Shown: positions 11,732 to 28,339, counted from the stretch's first letter. The stretch is 64,000 bases of DNA from Theristus sp. LFF4_11 (GCA_030248135.1 JASANC010003967.1:1-64000); one strand, 5' to 3'. A program made the numbers and translations. Notes: a model not told the origin generated them from the sequence alone.

Positions 11732-13211
11732 ACGCATTCAGTCACAGAACTAAAAGAAAAGCCAATAATCGCATAACAAAGTTGCCAACTAGGCATGATC
11801 CTTATTTTGTTTTGCCGATTTTTAATGTGATCTCATCGGATAAAAACAAATATGATACTGTCCTTCATTTCGCAACGATACGATCAAAACAAATAAACAT
11901 CTGCCAATGAAACGTCTCGCAAAGTCAGACGCAGCTTTTATAGGCTATGTACTTACTGAAAGCGCGCAGGTGTAAGCTGTGTTCTAGCAGACAGAAATTT
12001 TAATCTTGTGAATGAATTATTGGTCAGTTTAAGAAAACTAACAAAATACACTGCTTTAACTCGGAAACATTTGTGGTCATGTATGCGGTATAATGTATGC
12101 ATGCATGCTTACGCGGTATAACGGTTGAATCTGATAGCAATCTCATCCTCCACACACGGGTGCATGAAAGTTCCAGTTGAAGTTAAAACGCACAAATTAC
12201 ATCTATTCAATATCGGTTATTGCCTTGCACTTACGCATTTTATTAAAATCTGAACTGCGTAACGGTTTTGCAATTTGAGCTTATTACGCCATCATCTTCA
12301 ACGACTGTTCGAGAACTCGGAAAAATTGCAGCGTTGCATTTGTGGGTGTTAGCGAGTCGTACAACGGTGGGGTGTACCACCGCATACACTGCAAATTTAT
12401 CCGGTACTTCAAGTGAAATCTGATTCTCATAATGATCGGTGGTTTTCGACGTCAAGGTTGTGGAGCTCATTGTACATGCTGACGGGATCAATGTATCTAC
12501 ATATGTCCTAGAAAGCAAAGCAAACCTAAATGTACACATTATACAATACACCGGGTGGGCAGAAACCACGGATTTCAAAATTGTTCAGTTCCTCTGGCGT
12601 GATGCATGTGAGACCCAAGTGCTCAAATCTACGTTTTGCGTTGTAGTTTTTCTTGACAATTGAAGAAAATAGTTTTTTTTTGCAATGCAGACAACCATAC
12701 AACAGACAAATTTCAATGGATCACAGTCCTCATCCTCATCACAGCTTAAGCACATCATATAAATCAACGTTGCTCCACAGTTGCGTGAACTTATACCACT
12801 GTTATTTATTTGTGCTTCTGTTTTTCTAAAAGTCGCAAATATTAAAGCTGCTACAGTGTATTGTTTAGAGTTAGTTGATCCAACCAGCAGCCGATTTGTA
12901 GCCTTTAGATCTTTCTTGACCCACCCTGTAGTTTATTTATCAAGCTTACGGTAGACTTCTCAGCCGAAGCTTTCCACATGTCATATTTAATGAGATTGAC
13001 GCTTCGATAAAGAGGTCGGCAATCGGCAATCGGTACCCGGCAGAGGTCGGTGGAAGCAAAAGAGCGAAGCTCAGATTGCAAGACTGATGAGGCAGCTTTT
13101 TGTTTTGCTCCATTTAATTAGCCGGTATCCAGTTTCATTGTTCCATTCTAGCTTGTGACGACCTGCGCTCAATTTTTGTGTCAATTTTCTCGGTTCGGGT
13201 TGGAAGATATA
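11732..13211. other. Intergenic, no gene recognised
   Basis: No coding segment could be supported. Short open frames at 12243-12578 and 12439-12663 overlap on opposite strands and show no domain. Confidence 0.4.
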
Positions 13212-13296
13212 GAACTACGTTTGGGCGCAGAACAGCTTTTTAGCTGTGCGGCTTTTCCACACATCATTCAACATTATTCCGCCTCCTTCGCTCGAA
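13212..13296 (-). repeat. R1 repeat fragment
   Basis: About 85 bp with GGGCGCAGAACAGCTTTTTA and GCTGTGCGGCTTTTCCACAC correspond, inverted, to the last part of the R1 unit. It abuts an R2 element directly. Confidence 0.7.
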
Positions 13297-13300
13297 AAGA

Positions 13301-13520
13301 TAATATGATGTTTTATTTTGGTCCCGGCACTCAATGCGCGCATAGATGGACAAGCAGTCTCATGCATGACGAGGGAATTCAAAATTGGTAAAGTGATCCG
13401 AGACCCCTTAATAAGGCCGGGTCACTTAGGCCATTATGAATTACCACATACAGAGTGAAACTAGTTTCCTTTCACGTCTACAACCCGCATTGAGTCGCAG
13501 GTCTTGAGGAAAAGATAATA
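13301..13520 (+). mobile_element. R2 short interspersed element, copy 1
   Basis: About 220 bp beginning near TTTTATTTTGGTCCCG, passing through GGGAATTCAAAATTGGTAAA, GGCCGGGTCACTTAGG and GAAACTAGTTTCCTTTC, and ending after GAGTCGCAGG. At least five other copies share this order of phrases (15021-15240, 17812-18026, 39545-39763, 59234-59452 and a partial at 60630-60722). It has no coding capacity. I see no strong TIRs or tRNA promoter, so the class is unresolved. Confidence 0.8.
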
Positions 13521-14180
13521 GCTACTGATCATCAAAATTATAATGAGCTAAGCGAAATGCTGCGCTGCACAACTGTTGACCTATTTTTTTTCCAGCGCTC
13601 CAGAGCGCGTCTCAAATGTGATGGACGGCAGGTTGGTCGAATGTCACTTTTACATGCGCATTTTCAGAGGGTCGTGTTTCACAAAAAGCTTTTGCCTTCC
13701 ATACGGTTTGCAATTAAATGAACTTCATCAGTGCATTTCAAAAGTTATGCATGGTCCGACAGAAACGTTATTGCAGCATCATATTTCGTTGATTTATTGA
13801 CAGGAAAACAAAACAGGGTTTTGTCAAAGTTTCACATTTTTTGTTAACAAAACGACATCGAACAACATTGGCTGACACACATATTTGACAAATTGATTCA
13901 GACCAATCAGAAATCATTTCAAGACTAACTAAACTATTGAAGCTTTTTAATAAACTAAACTAAAAATTTGTAACTTTTTTCGCTGAGCAACAAGTGCGAA
14001 ATGTGTGGATCGCAAAATGAGTGGGCCGCACCTGACCCCGCACCTTTGGCCCTAACTGCACATACAGTAATCCATCAATTTTGTCAAATGTATACATGCA
14101 CTAACACACATTTTTCAACGTCCAGACAATTTCAAACGTAACAGAATAAATCACAGAAATTTCCATTTCAAATGTGCAGC
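13521..14180. other. Intergenic, no gene recognised
   Basis: A short open frame at 13576-13800 has no family resemblance, codon bias or splice context. I see nothing else supportable in this stretch. Confidence 0.4.
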
Positions 14181-14216
14181 ACACAAAATTCCGTAGCGCC
14201 AACGAGTTACATCAAA

Positions 14217-14293
14217 GGTCGATTGCCCAGCCACCCGTCGGTTGTCCAAGTGCCAGGTCGATTGTCCAGCCACCTGTCGGTTGTCCAAGTACT
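14217..14293. repeat. Tandem repeat of about 40 bp, two units
   Basis: Two imperfect copies of a unit reading GGTCGATTGYCCAGCCACC then GTCGGTTGTCCAAGT. They create a repetitive minus-strand open frame at 14151-14412, which I do not regard as a gene. Confidence 0.7.
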
Positions 14294-15186
14294 TCAACGT
14301 TCTGATGACTGCTGGCACGCCTGAAAAGCACACATACGGTATTTTCATTTTTAAGAATTGTTCCCAGACCAAGAACATTACCAGTACCATACCGATTGGT
14401 GCCGTCTAACAAAATGCCAACAATATTTCAGGCATAATCTGGCATGCCTATTGGTTGCATCTTTAGCTTTAGTTGACTGAGTGTGTCAGGAGCGAATACA
14501 ATCGTCAACTGATTGCCTGTGATTTTAAAAGCACTGTTCAAATGTGCCAACATGCCCACTCAAAAAGTCTCTCAACAAAAGGTCTCAATATATTGGTACT
14601 GTGACAGCAACAAGTGACGTTATTGAGCGATATTTATCGCTGAGATTTTCGGTTGGTAACTTTTCTCAGTTTTTTTTCTCTCTCGAAATCCTAAATTTTG
14701 AACAGCGCACTCGGTTTAATCTAATAAGTAATGTTGCACAGTCAGAAAGACAAACACGCGCACGCGCACTGCTGAACAATGTCACATCACGCGAAGAAGG
14801 CGTCCGAAAATGCGCCTACGTGTCCCGCGCGTTGTCCGTGGTGTTCCGGAAATGAAAGTGGCCCAAAAAACGCAGAGCGCGCTGGTGTCACGAGGGACAC
14901 CCAAACGGACAGGACACCGGACAGCGTTTCGCGTGTGTGCGTAGTGCGCGCGCTATGGGTTTTTTGTTTGTTTATCTGTTTCTGTGGAACATGACAAAGT
15001 GCATGGTCTTCAGACGAATATGATCTTTTATTTTGTGTCCCGTGACTCATTGCACACATAGATAGGTAAAGAGTTTCATGCATTACGTGGGAATTCAAAA
15101 TTCAAAGTGAACAGAGTCCCCTCAATGGGGCCGAGTCACTTAGGCAATTCTGGAATTGCCAGATGAAGATTCAAACTATTTCCTTT

Positions 15187-18887
<3,701 letters not shown>

Positions 18888-18989
18888 GATTGAAAACTTG
18901 AAAAAAATATGTCGCACTGTATGTCGAAGTCCACCTGTACAAAAAAAAGAGTCGACTGCTTTTGTGTTTTGGGTGCCGAATTTTCACCC

Positions 18990-20519
18990 GTTTGTTAGAG
19001 CGTACAACAAGCCTTCAAACCTTAAAACGCCGTTCGTTTAAAACAGCAAATTTTTTTTAAATCGATGAACACAAAGCGTGAACGATCTGCTAGTGCTTCC
19101 GTTCCGTTCCAACAATGCAACAGTGGGTGTTTCGCTATACAATGCAACAAATGAACGCAATAATCATATTTCATAATATTTCGCGGCTTTTACGTTTTCA
19201 CATGAAAATGATCCGATTCATAAAACCCAATTAGGCGACACATCGCAACATTTCGCTCTCTGTTTTTGCTTTAGATTTCAGCGGGCCCATGTCTCATGAA
19301 GATAAAAGTCATTTACATTGAATTTGATCGACAGCATTTCTCTCACCAGCGCTGTAAACACGATCATCAGTATCACTACATGTCAAGTTACAAATAATGG
19401 CATTTAAGTGAATAATGGGAGTGAGTGATCAAAAGTATGACATTTGCATGCAATAAGCTAATTGAATCTTTTATGGAATGAGGAAATTTGAGTAAACAAG
19501 CGTGATAAGGTGAGTGAACACAAAATTCGATGCAGGCACAAGTTGTTGCCGTGGAAAAGTCGACTCGCACCACGACTGACCACGATGACTTGAAAACAGC
19601 AAGTGTTTTTTCCTCCTGTTCTCACTTGAGAAAAAAAACGCAACAAGCCCCTCAACAATTTCTGGTGAGCAACCAACAACTTTTGAGAATCATATATGAT
19701 TCAAAACTTATTTGAATTGACCTGGTATTCCGGTCGCGACACACGCACGTGCACGTACTCAAAAAGACATGCACATCTACTGTGAAAATTATGGCGCTTT
19801 TTCATCCGACGTTCAAAAATGTCAACTGGTGTTTCATGAACGCCGATGACAACGCTGGATATTTTACAGTGTCTGCTTAAGTCTTTGGTTGACAAGTTTG
19901 CAAATGATGAACAATTTACCAAACGAAAGGTTGCATCAACGTGTGAAAAAACCAAAGCTACAATGAACAAAGATTTTCTTTTATACAGGGTAGGCTAGAA
20001 GTGTAGTGGGCCACCTTTTGTTTGCCTATAACTCTTCAACCCCTTTACCAAATTTGCTAAAATTTGAAACTTACACACGCAAGGATCTAACTTAAATCTG
20101 TGAAAAATTTCAATTTAATTGAATAGAAAGTGCTTGTTAAACACAAAAAAGGAAAAATTTATTTAAAAAAACATTCAAAACTTGGTCTTTGCAGTTTTTG
20201 CAGAAGTCAAAACCCTCATTCGTTGAAAGTCGCCGCATTAATTAAACTGAACACGAAAACATTCTTCAGACTAAAAAAGCATTTTTCCCGTTTTATATTA
20301 AATGTGATGTGGTTTGTGTCCAAATCAACATTCAAATCAATCGGAAATGTGAGTTCAGTTAGCCATCAATCCACAATTGCGCTTGATCCATGAGAGAAAC
20401 GAAGAATATGACATACATAAGTAGGTCGTGGTTGAAAAACACAAAAAACACGACAAACTGATAGACGCAGGTACGATTTTATTGTAGATTTCTGTGCTAA
20501 ACTGTCGCTGTTAACCAAG
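18990..20519. other. Intergenic upstream of receptor 2, no gene recognised
   Basis: A/T-rich DNA with short unlinked open frames (19458-19679, 19701-19970, 20130-20393) lacking any recognisable domain. The promoter of receptor 2 should lie in its left part. Confidence 0.4.
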
Positions 20520-20953
20520 TACCGTATTACCTCCAATAAACCCCCATGGGGATGGGGGTTTATTGGTGAGGGGGGGGGGTTATTGGTGGGGGGGGGGGGG
20601 TTATTTACAAACAAATTCTAGGGGTGGGGATTTGTTGAAAAATAGTAAAAATACCTTGCATGGCAAGCAAGAAAGTCGCAGAAACTTCTACTTTTCACAG
20701 AGATTTCCTTTTGTAACAGCCTTTTGTAATGAAATTACCATTAACTCATCCCTTTGGAGCCTTTGGTAGCACAATTTCACCAATGTCACTGCATTCAGCC
20801 ACTGAATTCGCTGGGTATGTGCTTCAAACAGGTTTCCAATTAACCCCCATGGGGGATTATTTGTGGGGGGGATTATTCGGAAACTTGTCGTGGGGGTGGG
20901 GGTTTATTGGTGGGGGGGATTAATGGGGGGGGGTTAATGGGGGTAATACGGTA
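20520..20953. mobile_element. MITE with TACCGTATTACC terminal inverted repeats
   Basis: The ends are exact 12-bp inverses: TACCGTATTACC at 20520 and GGTAATACGGTA at 20942-20953. The subterminal regions hold CCAATAAACCCCCATGGGG-type motifs and long G runs in mirrored arrangement. It is 434 bp without a convincing gene. The first seven bases of the ends (TACCGTA) match those of the 5755/62139 element. Confidence 0.75.
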
Positions 20954-21339
20954 TCATGGTGACTTCAGCTATAAAGAGAGACGTTTTGAGAAAACAATTT
21001 TTGATAATAGCAGGTGAAGGAAGAAATTCTGATGCAACTAAAGTTAAAAATAGCAAAACTGAAAAAAGTGATAGCAGAAAGATCTTATGTATATACAGTA
21101 GAAGATTTCGAGAAAACGCAAGAATAGCTCGACTAAGCAGACGACCACAAAATTAGCTGATTTTATTGATCTTGCATGCGCGTCATTTGTCTTGTTGTTT
21201 GTTTTACGGCTTCAATAGTGCTGCAAAACCCCGACCTTACAGGTGTGCTTTATTAATTTTTGGAACCAAGAATCGTGAAGATTTCGAAGCACGATATTGA
21301 ATCAAACAAATACATTCATCACATGGAGGATGCGGGGTC

Positions 21340-21466
21340 AACTCCAGCCCACGCGTTACCGGCCCACCCATTACCGTCCCACCTATTACCGGCCCGACAT
21401 TTCCGGCCCACTCATTTCCGACCCACTCATTTTCGGCCCGCCCATTACCGGCCCAGCCCAATAATC
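21340..21466. repeat. 15-bp minisatellite, left arm
   Basis: Seven to eight degenerate copies of a CCGGCCCACTCATTT-type unit. The same minisatellite runs inverted at 21634-21790, with a unique centre of about 165 bp between. This is the structure of a MITE with tandem subterminal repeats. Confidence 0.85.
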
Positions 21467-21633
21467 AGTCCTTCCTTCGCTATATTTCACCACGGACAAC
21501 GAAAATGAACTGAAACCCCACTCTAAACTGTACTCCCTTTCCCTGGTCACCGACATGCTTTTAACTGTGAGTTTCTTTATGAAATATAGCAGTGGGTGGC
21601 GGTTGAAGTCACTGATGAAAGCGAATTATTGGG

Positions 21634-21790
21634 CTGGGCCGGTAATGGTGGGCCGGAAATGAGTGGGCCGGAAATGCGTGGGACGCAAATGAACGGGGCC
21701 GGTAATAGGTGGGCCGGAAATGAATGGACCGGAAATGAGTGGGCCGGAAATGTTGGGCCGGAAATGTGTGGGCCGGAAATAACGGGAAGC
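21634..21790. repeat. 15-bp minisatellite, right inverted arm
   Basis: About ten copies of GGGCCGGAAATGAGT-type units, the reverse complement of the left arm. Gly/Asn-rich and Pro/His-rich open frames here (for example 21596-21796) are translations of the repeat and not genes. Confidence 0.85.
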
Positions 21791-22519
21791 AAATGAACGT
21801 ACGCCTTCAAACAACGGCCATCAATGGAAACCAGAGAAAAGTAAAAAAAGAACTAACTTTAGAGTTGCAATCAACTTTTCTGACAAACTGGAAAGCCGAA
21901 AGTAAGACACTGCATACTTCGTGGCCTTTTTTGACCGTGGCCGATCAGTTTTTTAACGTGGATTACACTTTTGAATGACGTTGTTGCCTCGGGCAAAATT
22001 GCTGGCTGTTGTTTGAGCAGAGAACTCTTGGAAAGCCTACAAAAAAGAGAAACATCCAGTTGGTCTGCTAGTGGTGTGACGGTTGCACGTGGGCAGAGCG
22101 GACCGGGAGTGTTCAAATGAAAGATAATGACTTTCATATCAACAACAAATTAGAAACCGAACAGCGGATGTCAAACAGATGGTGGCTTCGTTGCATGTCC
22201 GTTGTCCGGTTGGTTGATTACGCATGTGAAGTCTTTGTATGACTGTGCGGTTTCGGTGACAAAATTCGAGAAGCGCAACACAGTCAACTGACAGTGAAAC
22301 ATAAATTGTGGATTTATCGAACCGAAATGACGTGAGTTGCGTTGAAAATCGTTGATGGTTTAAAATTCGTTTGATACGCACCACAGGCATTGCAATTGCA
22401 GTTTTATTCCCTTTTTCACGCATTTTTGCATGTGTGAAGGAAGCAGCCAAACTGAAAATCCAGTTTGCTGTGAAGGGCTTCTTTTAGAGGGTCTTGGTAC
22501 AAAATCACTGCAAAGTTGG

Positions 22520-22640
22520 TCGTCTATGTGGCTCGATGGTTAGCACGCCCGCCTTCAACCTGGATCAGTGGCGGGTTCGATCCCCACACACTGCCGCACG
22601 CTCTCTACTCGTAATACATTGATACAGTGAATGTCAAGAG
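22520..22640 (+). mobile_element. tRNA-like SINE head or tRNA pseudogene
   Basis: The segment has an A-box TGGCTCGATGG (near 22530) and B-box GGTTCGATCCC (near 22575) at tRNA-like spacing. The flanking ends do not pair into an acceptor stem, so it is not a functional tRNA. The unrelated 3' body and A-rich stretch suggest a SINE insertion. Confidence 0.6.
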
Positions 22641-22865
22641 TCGGAAATAAAATCAAAGTGTTTGTTTTATTTTCTCGCAAGCGCAGCGTAAAACTACATA
22701 TGAAATGGAATATAATCACAGTCACAGAATACTATACAGAGAGGTATTGAGGGTATGAATATGTTTCATATGCAAATCGCAAGATAAAAACCGAAGTAAA
22801 ACAAGTAAACTATGCATGTAATCAACGCACATGCGAGCCACAAAAACTTTTTTCGATTATGATAA

Positions 22866-25800
22866 TTACTTGAGCACCGTTCTCAGCACGTCCAACGCCT
22901 GGTCTGCGTTTGCTCTTGTCAGACACAACGGCGGCTTAATGCGAAACACCTGAGACGAAAAAGCATGAATTACAAACAAGCACTGAAAAATAAGCAATTA
23001 CATTACTCATCTGTTTGTGTGAAGCCAGAATGTTTCAGCGAATTATGCACAAATATAGCACACAATATGAAACACAGACTGCAATGATTAGTTTTGTTGT
23101 TGTCTTCATTCAGTTTTAATCGACAGCTAACCGCTCATCATTATTTTAAGAACGCCGTTCAAAGGTTTCACGCAATGGCTCCGACGGAAGTCATCAGGCA
23201 AGATCCAACCTTTGTTTCCTAGGTTTCAATAAAGTCAGTTTCAGCGACGGCCGAGCACAAAATTGCTGACGCAATTTTCTGCGTTTGTTAAAAGTCGTTT
23301 TTGCGTTTTTTTGCGGTTGTTAAAGTTCAACGCGATAAAAAACCAAAAAAATAGTGCCTCGTTTTTTTTTAAAAAGTTTTTATAATTGCCAACGTTTTTT
23401 TGGCTCCTTCTGGATTCAAAGATGTCCGACGTCTGTAAAAAATGCTCGCATTACAGGCTCCGAGTGTCATACTTTTGAACGCCACCGAAACGGCATTGAT
23501 TCAGTTTAAAAACATACAAAATTTCACTCAAAAACGTTTCTGTTTCTGAGCACCAACATTGCCGTTCAGTCCGCCGGTGCCGATGAGCACGCGTTTCTCA
23601 CGGATCGCCTCAAACAACGACTGAACCTGCGACTTTGGCAGCGGCGTACGTGTCTCCTGAAACTTCCAGAGACTGCCGGATATTTTCAAGCAAAAAGAAT
23701 TACCAACCGAAGAAACATTCAGCAACCAGCACTAGTGAAAACCGGACATTTCAGCGTGTAACTACGGAAAGAAGTCACAGTTTTGTAGCGCGAGTGTTTT
23801 TCATCGCTGGCCTTAGCGCACAGTCAGTCAGCGCAAATGTGATATCACGTGTGTGCGTGCCAGTGTGTTTGTTTGTGCCTTTGCACTGTCTTCAGAGCAG
23901 GCCTTTAGCAGCCCTACCTGACCTTGTCTTGCACCAATTCAACGCCGATCATCAGTCCCTTGCCCCTGACGTCGCCAATGACGCTCGACTCGTCACGTAG
24001 CGTCGCCAGTTCACGCAGCAGATACGAGCCGACGTCGTCAGCGTTCGCTTGTAGCTTCTCCTCCTCGATTACCTGCAAACGCTGTTTTTGAGCCTGTGCG
24101 TTTGTTTGCGCCTGTAGATTTATGAACGCTTGTGTGCGTCTGCGCGTTTGCCGTGCCTGTGTGTTTGCGTGTATTCGTGTGTGCCTGTGTGTTGGTGCCT
24201 GGTACATGTTTGTCAATGCGGTTGTGTTTGTGCCTGGTACTGGTACATGTTTACCTACAGAGCACGTCGTCAAATAGGATTGGGTTTTTATCATGCTCAT
24301 TAGGTGCCTCCTAAACCCCTCGGTGGGGCTCGATCCCCGCGCCCACGGCCACGAGTCTGATGCTACCACGCAGGCCACGAGTGTTCTTCCTCCAAGAAAA
24401 TGTTGACTATAAATTTTTGCCCAGTCTCACCTCGAGCACCGTTTTGCCAACGGCGCACGCAAGCGGTTGCCCACCGAACGTGTTTATACTGGCGCCACTG
24501 GTGAGGGTAGCCGCAATCTGCGGTGTCGTCACCACTGCGGCTAACGGGAAGCCGTTGCCGATACCTTTCGCCATTGTCACTGGAGAAGAAAACACGATCA
24601 GCTGGAAAATGTTGAACTCTAAATTTAATTGGACACTAAAAAGTTCGAAGGCACTTCGCACGAGAGACAACTTTGGCAAAGCGTTTGGTTTGTGCGAAAT
24701 GTAGCGCGGTGAAAATTCACGGGCAATATGACGGTAACTGAACATTGACAATGGCTGAGGGGCTATGTTTGACGATCGAACTTCACGTTCAATATCCATT
24801 CTGTCAATCCAAAGTTTCTGCATCATCATCCACTTTCATTTCCGCAAGTTACTTCCATTTTTTATGGTGCACGGTTCAGCAAACAAACCAGCGAACAAAC
24901 ATACGGAAGCAGACGGACGTGTGCGAAGGCATGCGTTTGCTGGAGTTTGTTGGTGAGCGATGACTTTATGAAAACGTTGGATATGACGAAAAACACGTGT
25001 CGAACGATGGCTTACGACAAGGAATTTCAGATTTTGTTCAGATAACACTGCGTGAAACTGTTTGTTTTTCTGACTGTGAAATTGTGAATTGCTTTGTGAC
25101 TGTGCAATGCAACTATGTTTTCCAGTGTCTACTGTTACAAGAACTTTGTCCCGGCCACTCGCAGCCCACCGATGTCGGGCACAACATCGTGCGACTGAAA
25201 GCCCCAGAAGGCGCTGCCGGTGCGACCGAAGCCACTCTGCACCTCATCGGCGATACAGACGCCGCCGAGTGCGCGAACTTTCTCGAACGCGCGTTTCACG
25301 AATCGCCGCGGGAACTGGACGGCGCCGTTGACTCCCTGGACAACGGTGACTTTGGGCTGGCTTGATTGTGCGACTGAAACTGACATTCGGTAGAAAAACG
25401 ATCAGCGGAGCGAATATTCAGGTTACACACGACAGAGCGTACATGATCTTGCTATAAAAACGTGTTTTTAACGGTGTTGACACGCGTGTTGTGTACGTTG
25501 CACTGACGCCCCATTACAGGTTCTCTGCGGTTTGCAACGCGAAATCGAACGACACCAAAGCCAATAACGCTTCGAACGAGCCCGAACGACAAACCTGGAA
25601 CGAATACAAACCTGTATCGACTCTAACATCAGGGCGGCCGGTCCCTGCTGTGGCAGGTCACAGCGCAGAGACTCATCCAGTTGCTCGATGTAGCGGTCGC
25701 ACGCACGGCATTCGTCAGCTTGACAGTCGCACGTTCGTGTTGTCTGGAGACAATGGGAATTGCGAAATATTATTGGTGAAACAGACAAAAATATGATTAG

Positions 25801-28071
25801 AGCTGCAACAAGCACGAGGACATGGGTTGGACGAAACGAGACTCTGGCAAGAAACCCAGTCTCGAAATAGCCAGGTGAAATGAGCGCTCGAAATCGCAAG
25901 AAACCAACGAGACTAAATAAATGCCGAGACGAGATACGCCTCGTGGAAACTTTAAAGATCATGCGAAACAGAAACAGGCACAGAAATCCACTGCAACTGG
26001 CAAAAGAGACGGAAATATTTCAATCCGTCACATGCTCATACATACAAAGCGCAAACATTACGCTGCGTGCCTGTGATATCGCAAATGTGGGCGTGGCAGT
26101 GCGTTTGTGACCGTTTAAAATTGGACAGAAACAGCACGCGGCGAAATAAATGTGACCGGTGTTCAGACAAGGACTTCATTACAATGTACCTGCACGAGCG
26201 AGTCCCTGCAATTGCGGCCGCCCCATATGCCGCGATACGGATCGGGATTCATCAGCTGAAAGAAAATCAAAAAAAAAACTTTAAAAAAACCAATTCACAA
26301 AAAAAACTACCCAACCGACGTGCGACCGACAACCTTGTGAATGCCGAAACCGGTGGGCGCGGGCATCTTGAAGAGGCCGATGTTGGTGGCGCCGAGCAGC
26401 GTCTGCGTGACGCCGTGGTAGGCGCTGCGTAGCGTCAGAATGTCGTAGCGTCGCGTGTACATGCGCGCCATCAGCGTCGCCAGCTCGTTCGCCTCCGAGC
26501 CGCTGTTCGTGAAATAGCACACCTGAATCAGGGGCAGTCCTTGTATTTTGCGTCACGGCTAGATTAGTCGCAGACTAGGAGTCGTCGTTTTTTTATCAAT
26601 GCGCCAATTGTGTGTGCAAGGCAGATAGAATGAACAGACTGAGCACGAAGAATCAATTGGTTTGAAAACACATTAAACGTGACACACAATTTGGTTTCTA
26701 AGTGTCATTCAAATTTTGTGCGCTTCTTGCACCCTGGAAACAGCTGCCATGTTTACTCGGCCATTGCGTAATTGACTGCTTCGTATACTTTTACGATGCA
26801 CGATGCCAAAAAATACTCGGCGAGATTCACGGAGCTTGCACTGGCGAAAACACTGCTCTTTTCAAGCGGCCGTAAAAACGGTTCTTCGACTATTGCGAAC
26901 GCTCTAGCCGTGAACGAAACGGGCAAGAGTTTCGCAACTATAGAGGATGTGGTGTACCACGGAGCGATATTGTCTCAAAAGTTTTTCAGGGATACACGCT
27001 GCGTATACCATGGCGTCCGTATAAATCCACTAGTCCCCACGCAGCCCTCGTCCACTCTCTGTGCAGCTTTATCGAACTAGTAGCTGAACTATCTATTCAA
27101 AAAACGATGCCAAAACAATCAATGGTTGCTTCGCTTCAACCAGCCAATCAGCGTACAAAAATCAAAATATCAAATCAAACAGCTCAAATTCGAAAACAAA
27201 CAACAACGAAATAGAACCTTGAGTGGCGCCGGCAGCTTTGCGACCAATTTCTCAGCGAACTCGTGCACCGGCGCCGTCATGTAGATCGAGGTGGTGTGCC
27301 ACAGTTGCGACGCCTGCTGGGTGAGTGCGTCCAGCACACGTCTGCATGCGAAACGAGGCTTTTAGGACAAAAAGCAACTTGATTTCACTGATTGATTGCT
27401 CACTTCGGTAGATTACAGTTTCTCAATTCGATGTGTGCTCACGTGAAGCGTATCAGTTATCAAGGATCAGTAAGTCGACTCATTGTCCGACATAAAAAAC
27501 TGTGTCAGCCAGCGCCGAAGAATAATCTGAAGCGTATTGTTTTCTCAGCCATCCTAATCTAACAGCGCACAGTCACAGTTTACATGAACCTTTTGGAATG
27601 GGGGATCGAACCCAGCCGAGGGGTGTATAGGCTAGGCACTTAATGACAGAGAAAACTCAGTGGCGTTCTGTACGCTTCTCTCGATTAGCCCTGGCTAAAA
27701 ACATCGCCTAAACATCCGAACAACAACAACAAAATCAGAGAAACACACACACAGACACACACTCACGGATGACAGTGGCCAACACTGACGGTGACGATGC
27801 CGGCGAACAGGTCGAGGTACCGGTTGCCCTCGTGGTCCCAGAGGTACTGCGCCTCGCCCCGCGTCATCAGCAGGGGTCGTTGGTAGTAGGTGACAATCGC
27901 GCGATTCAGATGATCACGGCGAATGGTTCTGATCCGCTCATAAGCAGTGTCTTGTGCTTTCGACTCAGCGCTGCGCGACGTGGCGGACAGATTGCGAAAG
28001 GGCACGTTGCAGTGCCGGTGCGCGTTTCCGACTACTAGGCCGGAAAGCCAGGCTGGCGGTGCACGAGACAT
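22866..28071 (-). CDS. AGXT2: Alanine--glyoxylate aminotransferase 2, mitochondrial
   Basis: A class III, PLP-dependent aminotransferase that transfers the amino group of alanine to glyoxylate and also acts on beta-aminoisobutyrate and dimethylarginines in the mitochondrial matrix. Ten exons, all in phase: 28071-27767, 27341-27218, 26522-26334, 26255-26190, 25743-25612, 25335-25170, 24579-24431, 24072-23923, 23656-23558 and 22949-22866, giving 487 residues. Landmarks are [37 protein letters not shown], the Cys-rich insert with [23 protein letters not shown], the PLP lysine in [33 protein letters not shown], and a final [11 protein letters not shown] chose the ATG at 28071, which precedes a basic, acid-poor leader fitting a mitochondrial presequence; the open frame upstream runs into an R3 element without ATG. 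Slightly shorter than mammalian AGXT2 (about 514). Introns hold SINE and R4 insertions. A minus-strand AATAAA lies about 200 bp past the stop. It appears intact. Confidence 0.95.
24300..24375 (-). mobile_element. tRNA-derived SINE head, family T2, in AGXT2 intron 7
   Basis: On the minus strand it reads TGGCCTGCGTGGTAGCATC (A-box) and GGGGATCGAGCCCC (B-box), then GAGGGGTTTAGGAGGCAC. Only the tRNA-like part is recognisable here. Related copies are at 27598-27730 and 57945-58130. Confidence 0.6.
26560..26775 (+). mobile_element. R4 element, copy 2, in AGXT2 intron 2
   Basis: It shares TAGTCGCAGACTAG, a central ACACACAATT block, CTTGCACCCTGGAAACAGCT and GCCATGTTTACTCGGCCAT with the other R4 copies. 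It starts about 37 bp from the exon 3 acceptor. Confidence 0.8.
27598..27735 (+). mobile_element. tRNA-derived SINE, family T2, in AGXT2 intron 1
   Basis: It contains a B-box GGGGATCGAACCC followed by CGAGGGGTGT. The body GGCGTTCTGTACGCTTCTC and GATTAGCCCTGGCTAAAAAC is shared with the copy at 57945-58130. The A-box half is missing or degraded. Confidence 0.65.
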
Positions 28072-28097
28072 GTTCGGTGGCGCTGAGTAAAGGTGTG

Positions 28098-28338
28098 GTA
28101 GTATTGTGGATTTATTCAAACGTGTCCGGACTAAAATGACGTCATTTGCTTTAAAAACGCCCGTTTGTCAAAGTACAAGCACTAAAATTTCAGTTCGGTG
28201 TGACTGATTCGACATTCACCATTTGTTTACGGGAAGAAACCGGCTGAACAGAAAGCCTGGCTTGCTGTGAACGACAAGCGCATGTTTGGCGGCATATGAC
28301 GGCATTTCGGTGGGACACGTTTGAAAAAATAAGTCATA
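28098..28338 (-). mobile_element. R3 MITE, copy 3, upstream of the AGXT2 start codon
   Basis: An inverted copy of R3 with both arms: GGATTTATTCAAACGTGTCC at the AGXT2-proximal end and GGGACACGTTTGAAAAAATA at the far end. The near arm retains a perfect ATGACGTCAT; the far arm has ATGACGGCAT. It ends 27 bp from the AGXT2 ATG, so it lies in the 5' leader or core promoter. Confidence 0.85.
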
Positions 28339-28339
28339 G

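Noticed and set aside
20520..20953. CRISPR-like or origin-like structure because of regular G-rich blocks
   Set aside because: Blocks are irregular, lack spacers, and are bounded by inverted TACCGTA ends; a MITE explains them.
21237..21814. His/Pro- and Gly/Asn-rich open frames suggesting a repetitive protein
   Set aside because: They are translations of the 15-bp minisatellite in several frames on both strands, with no preferred frame.
22525..22600. Possible functional tRNA gene
   Set aside because: A- and B-boxes are present, but the ends cannot pair into an acceptor stem and the arms do not form a proper cloverleaf.
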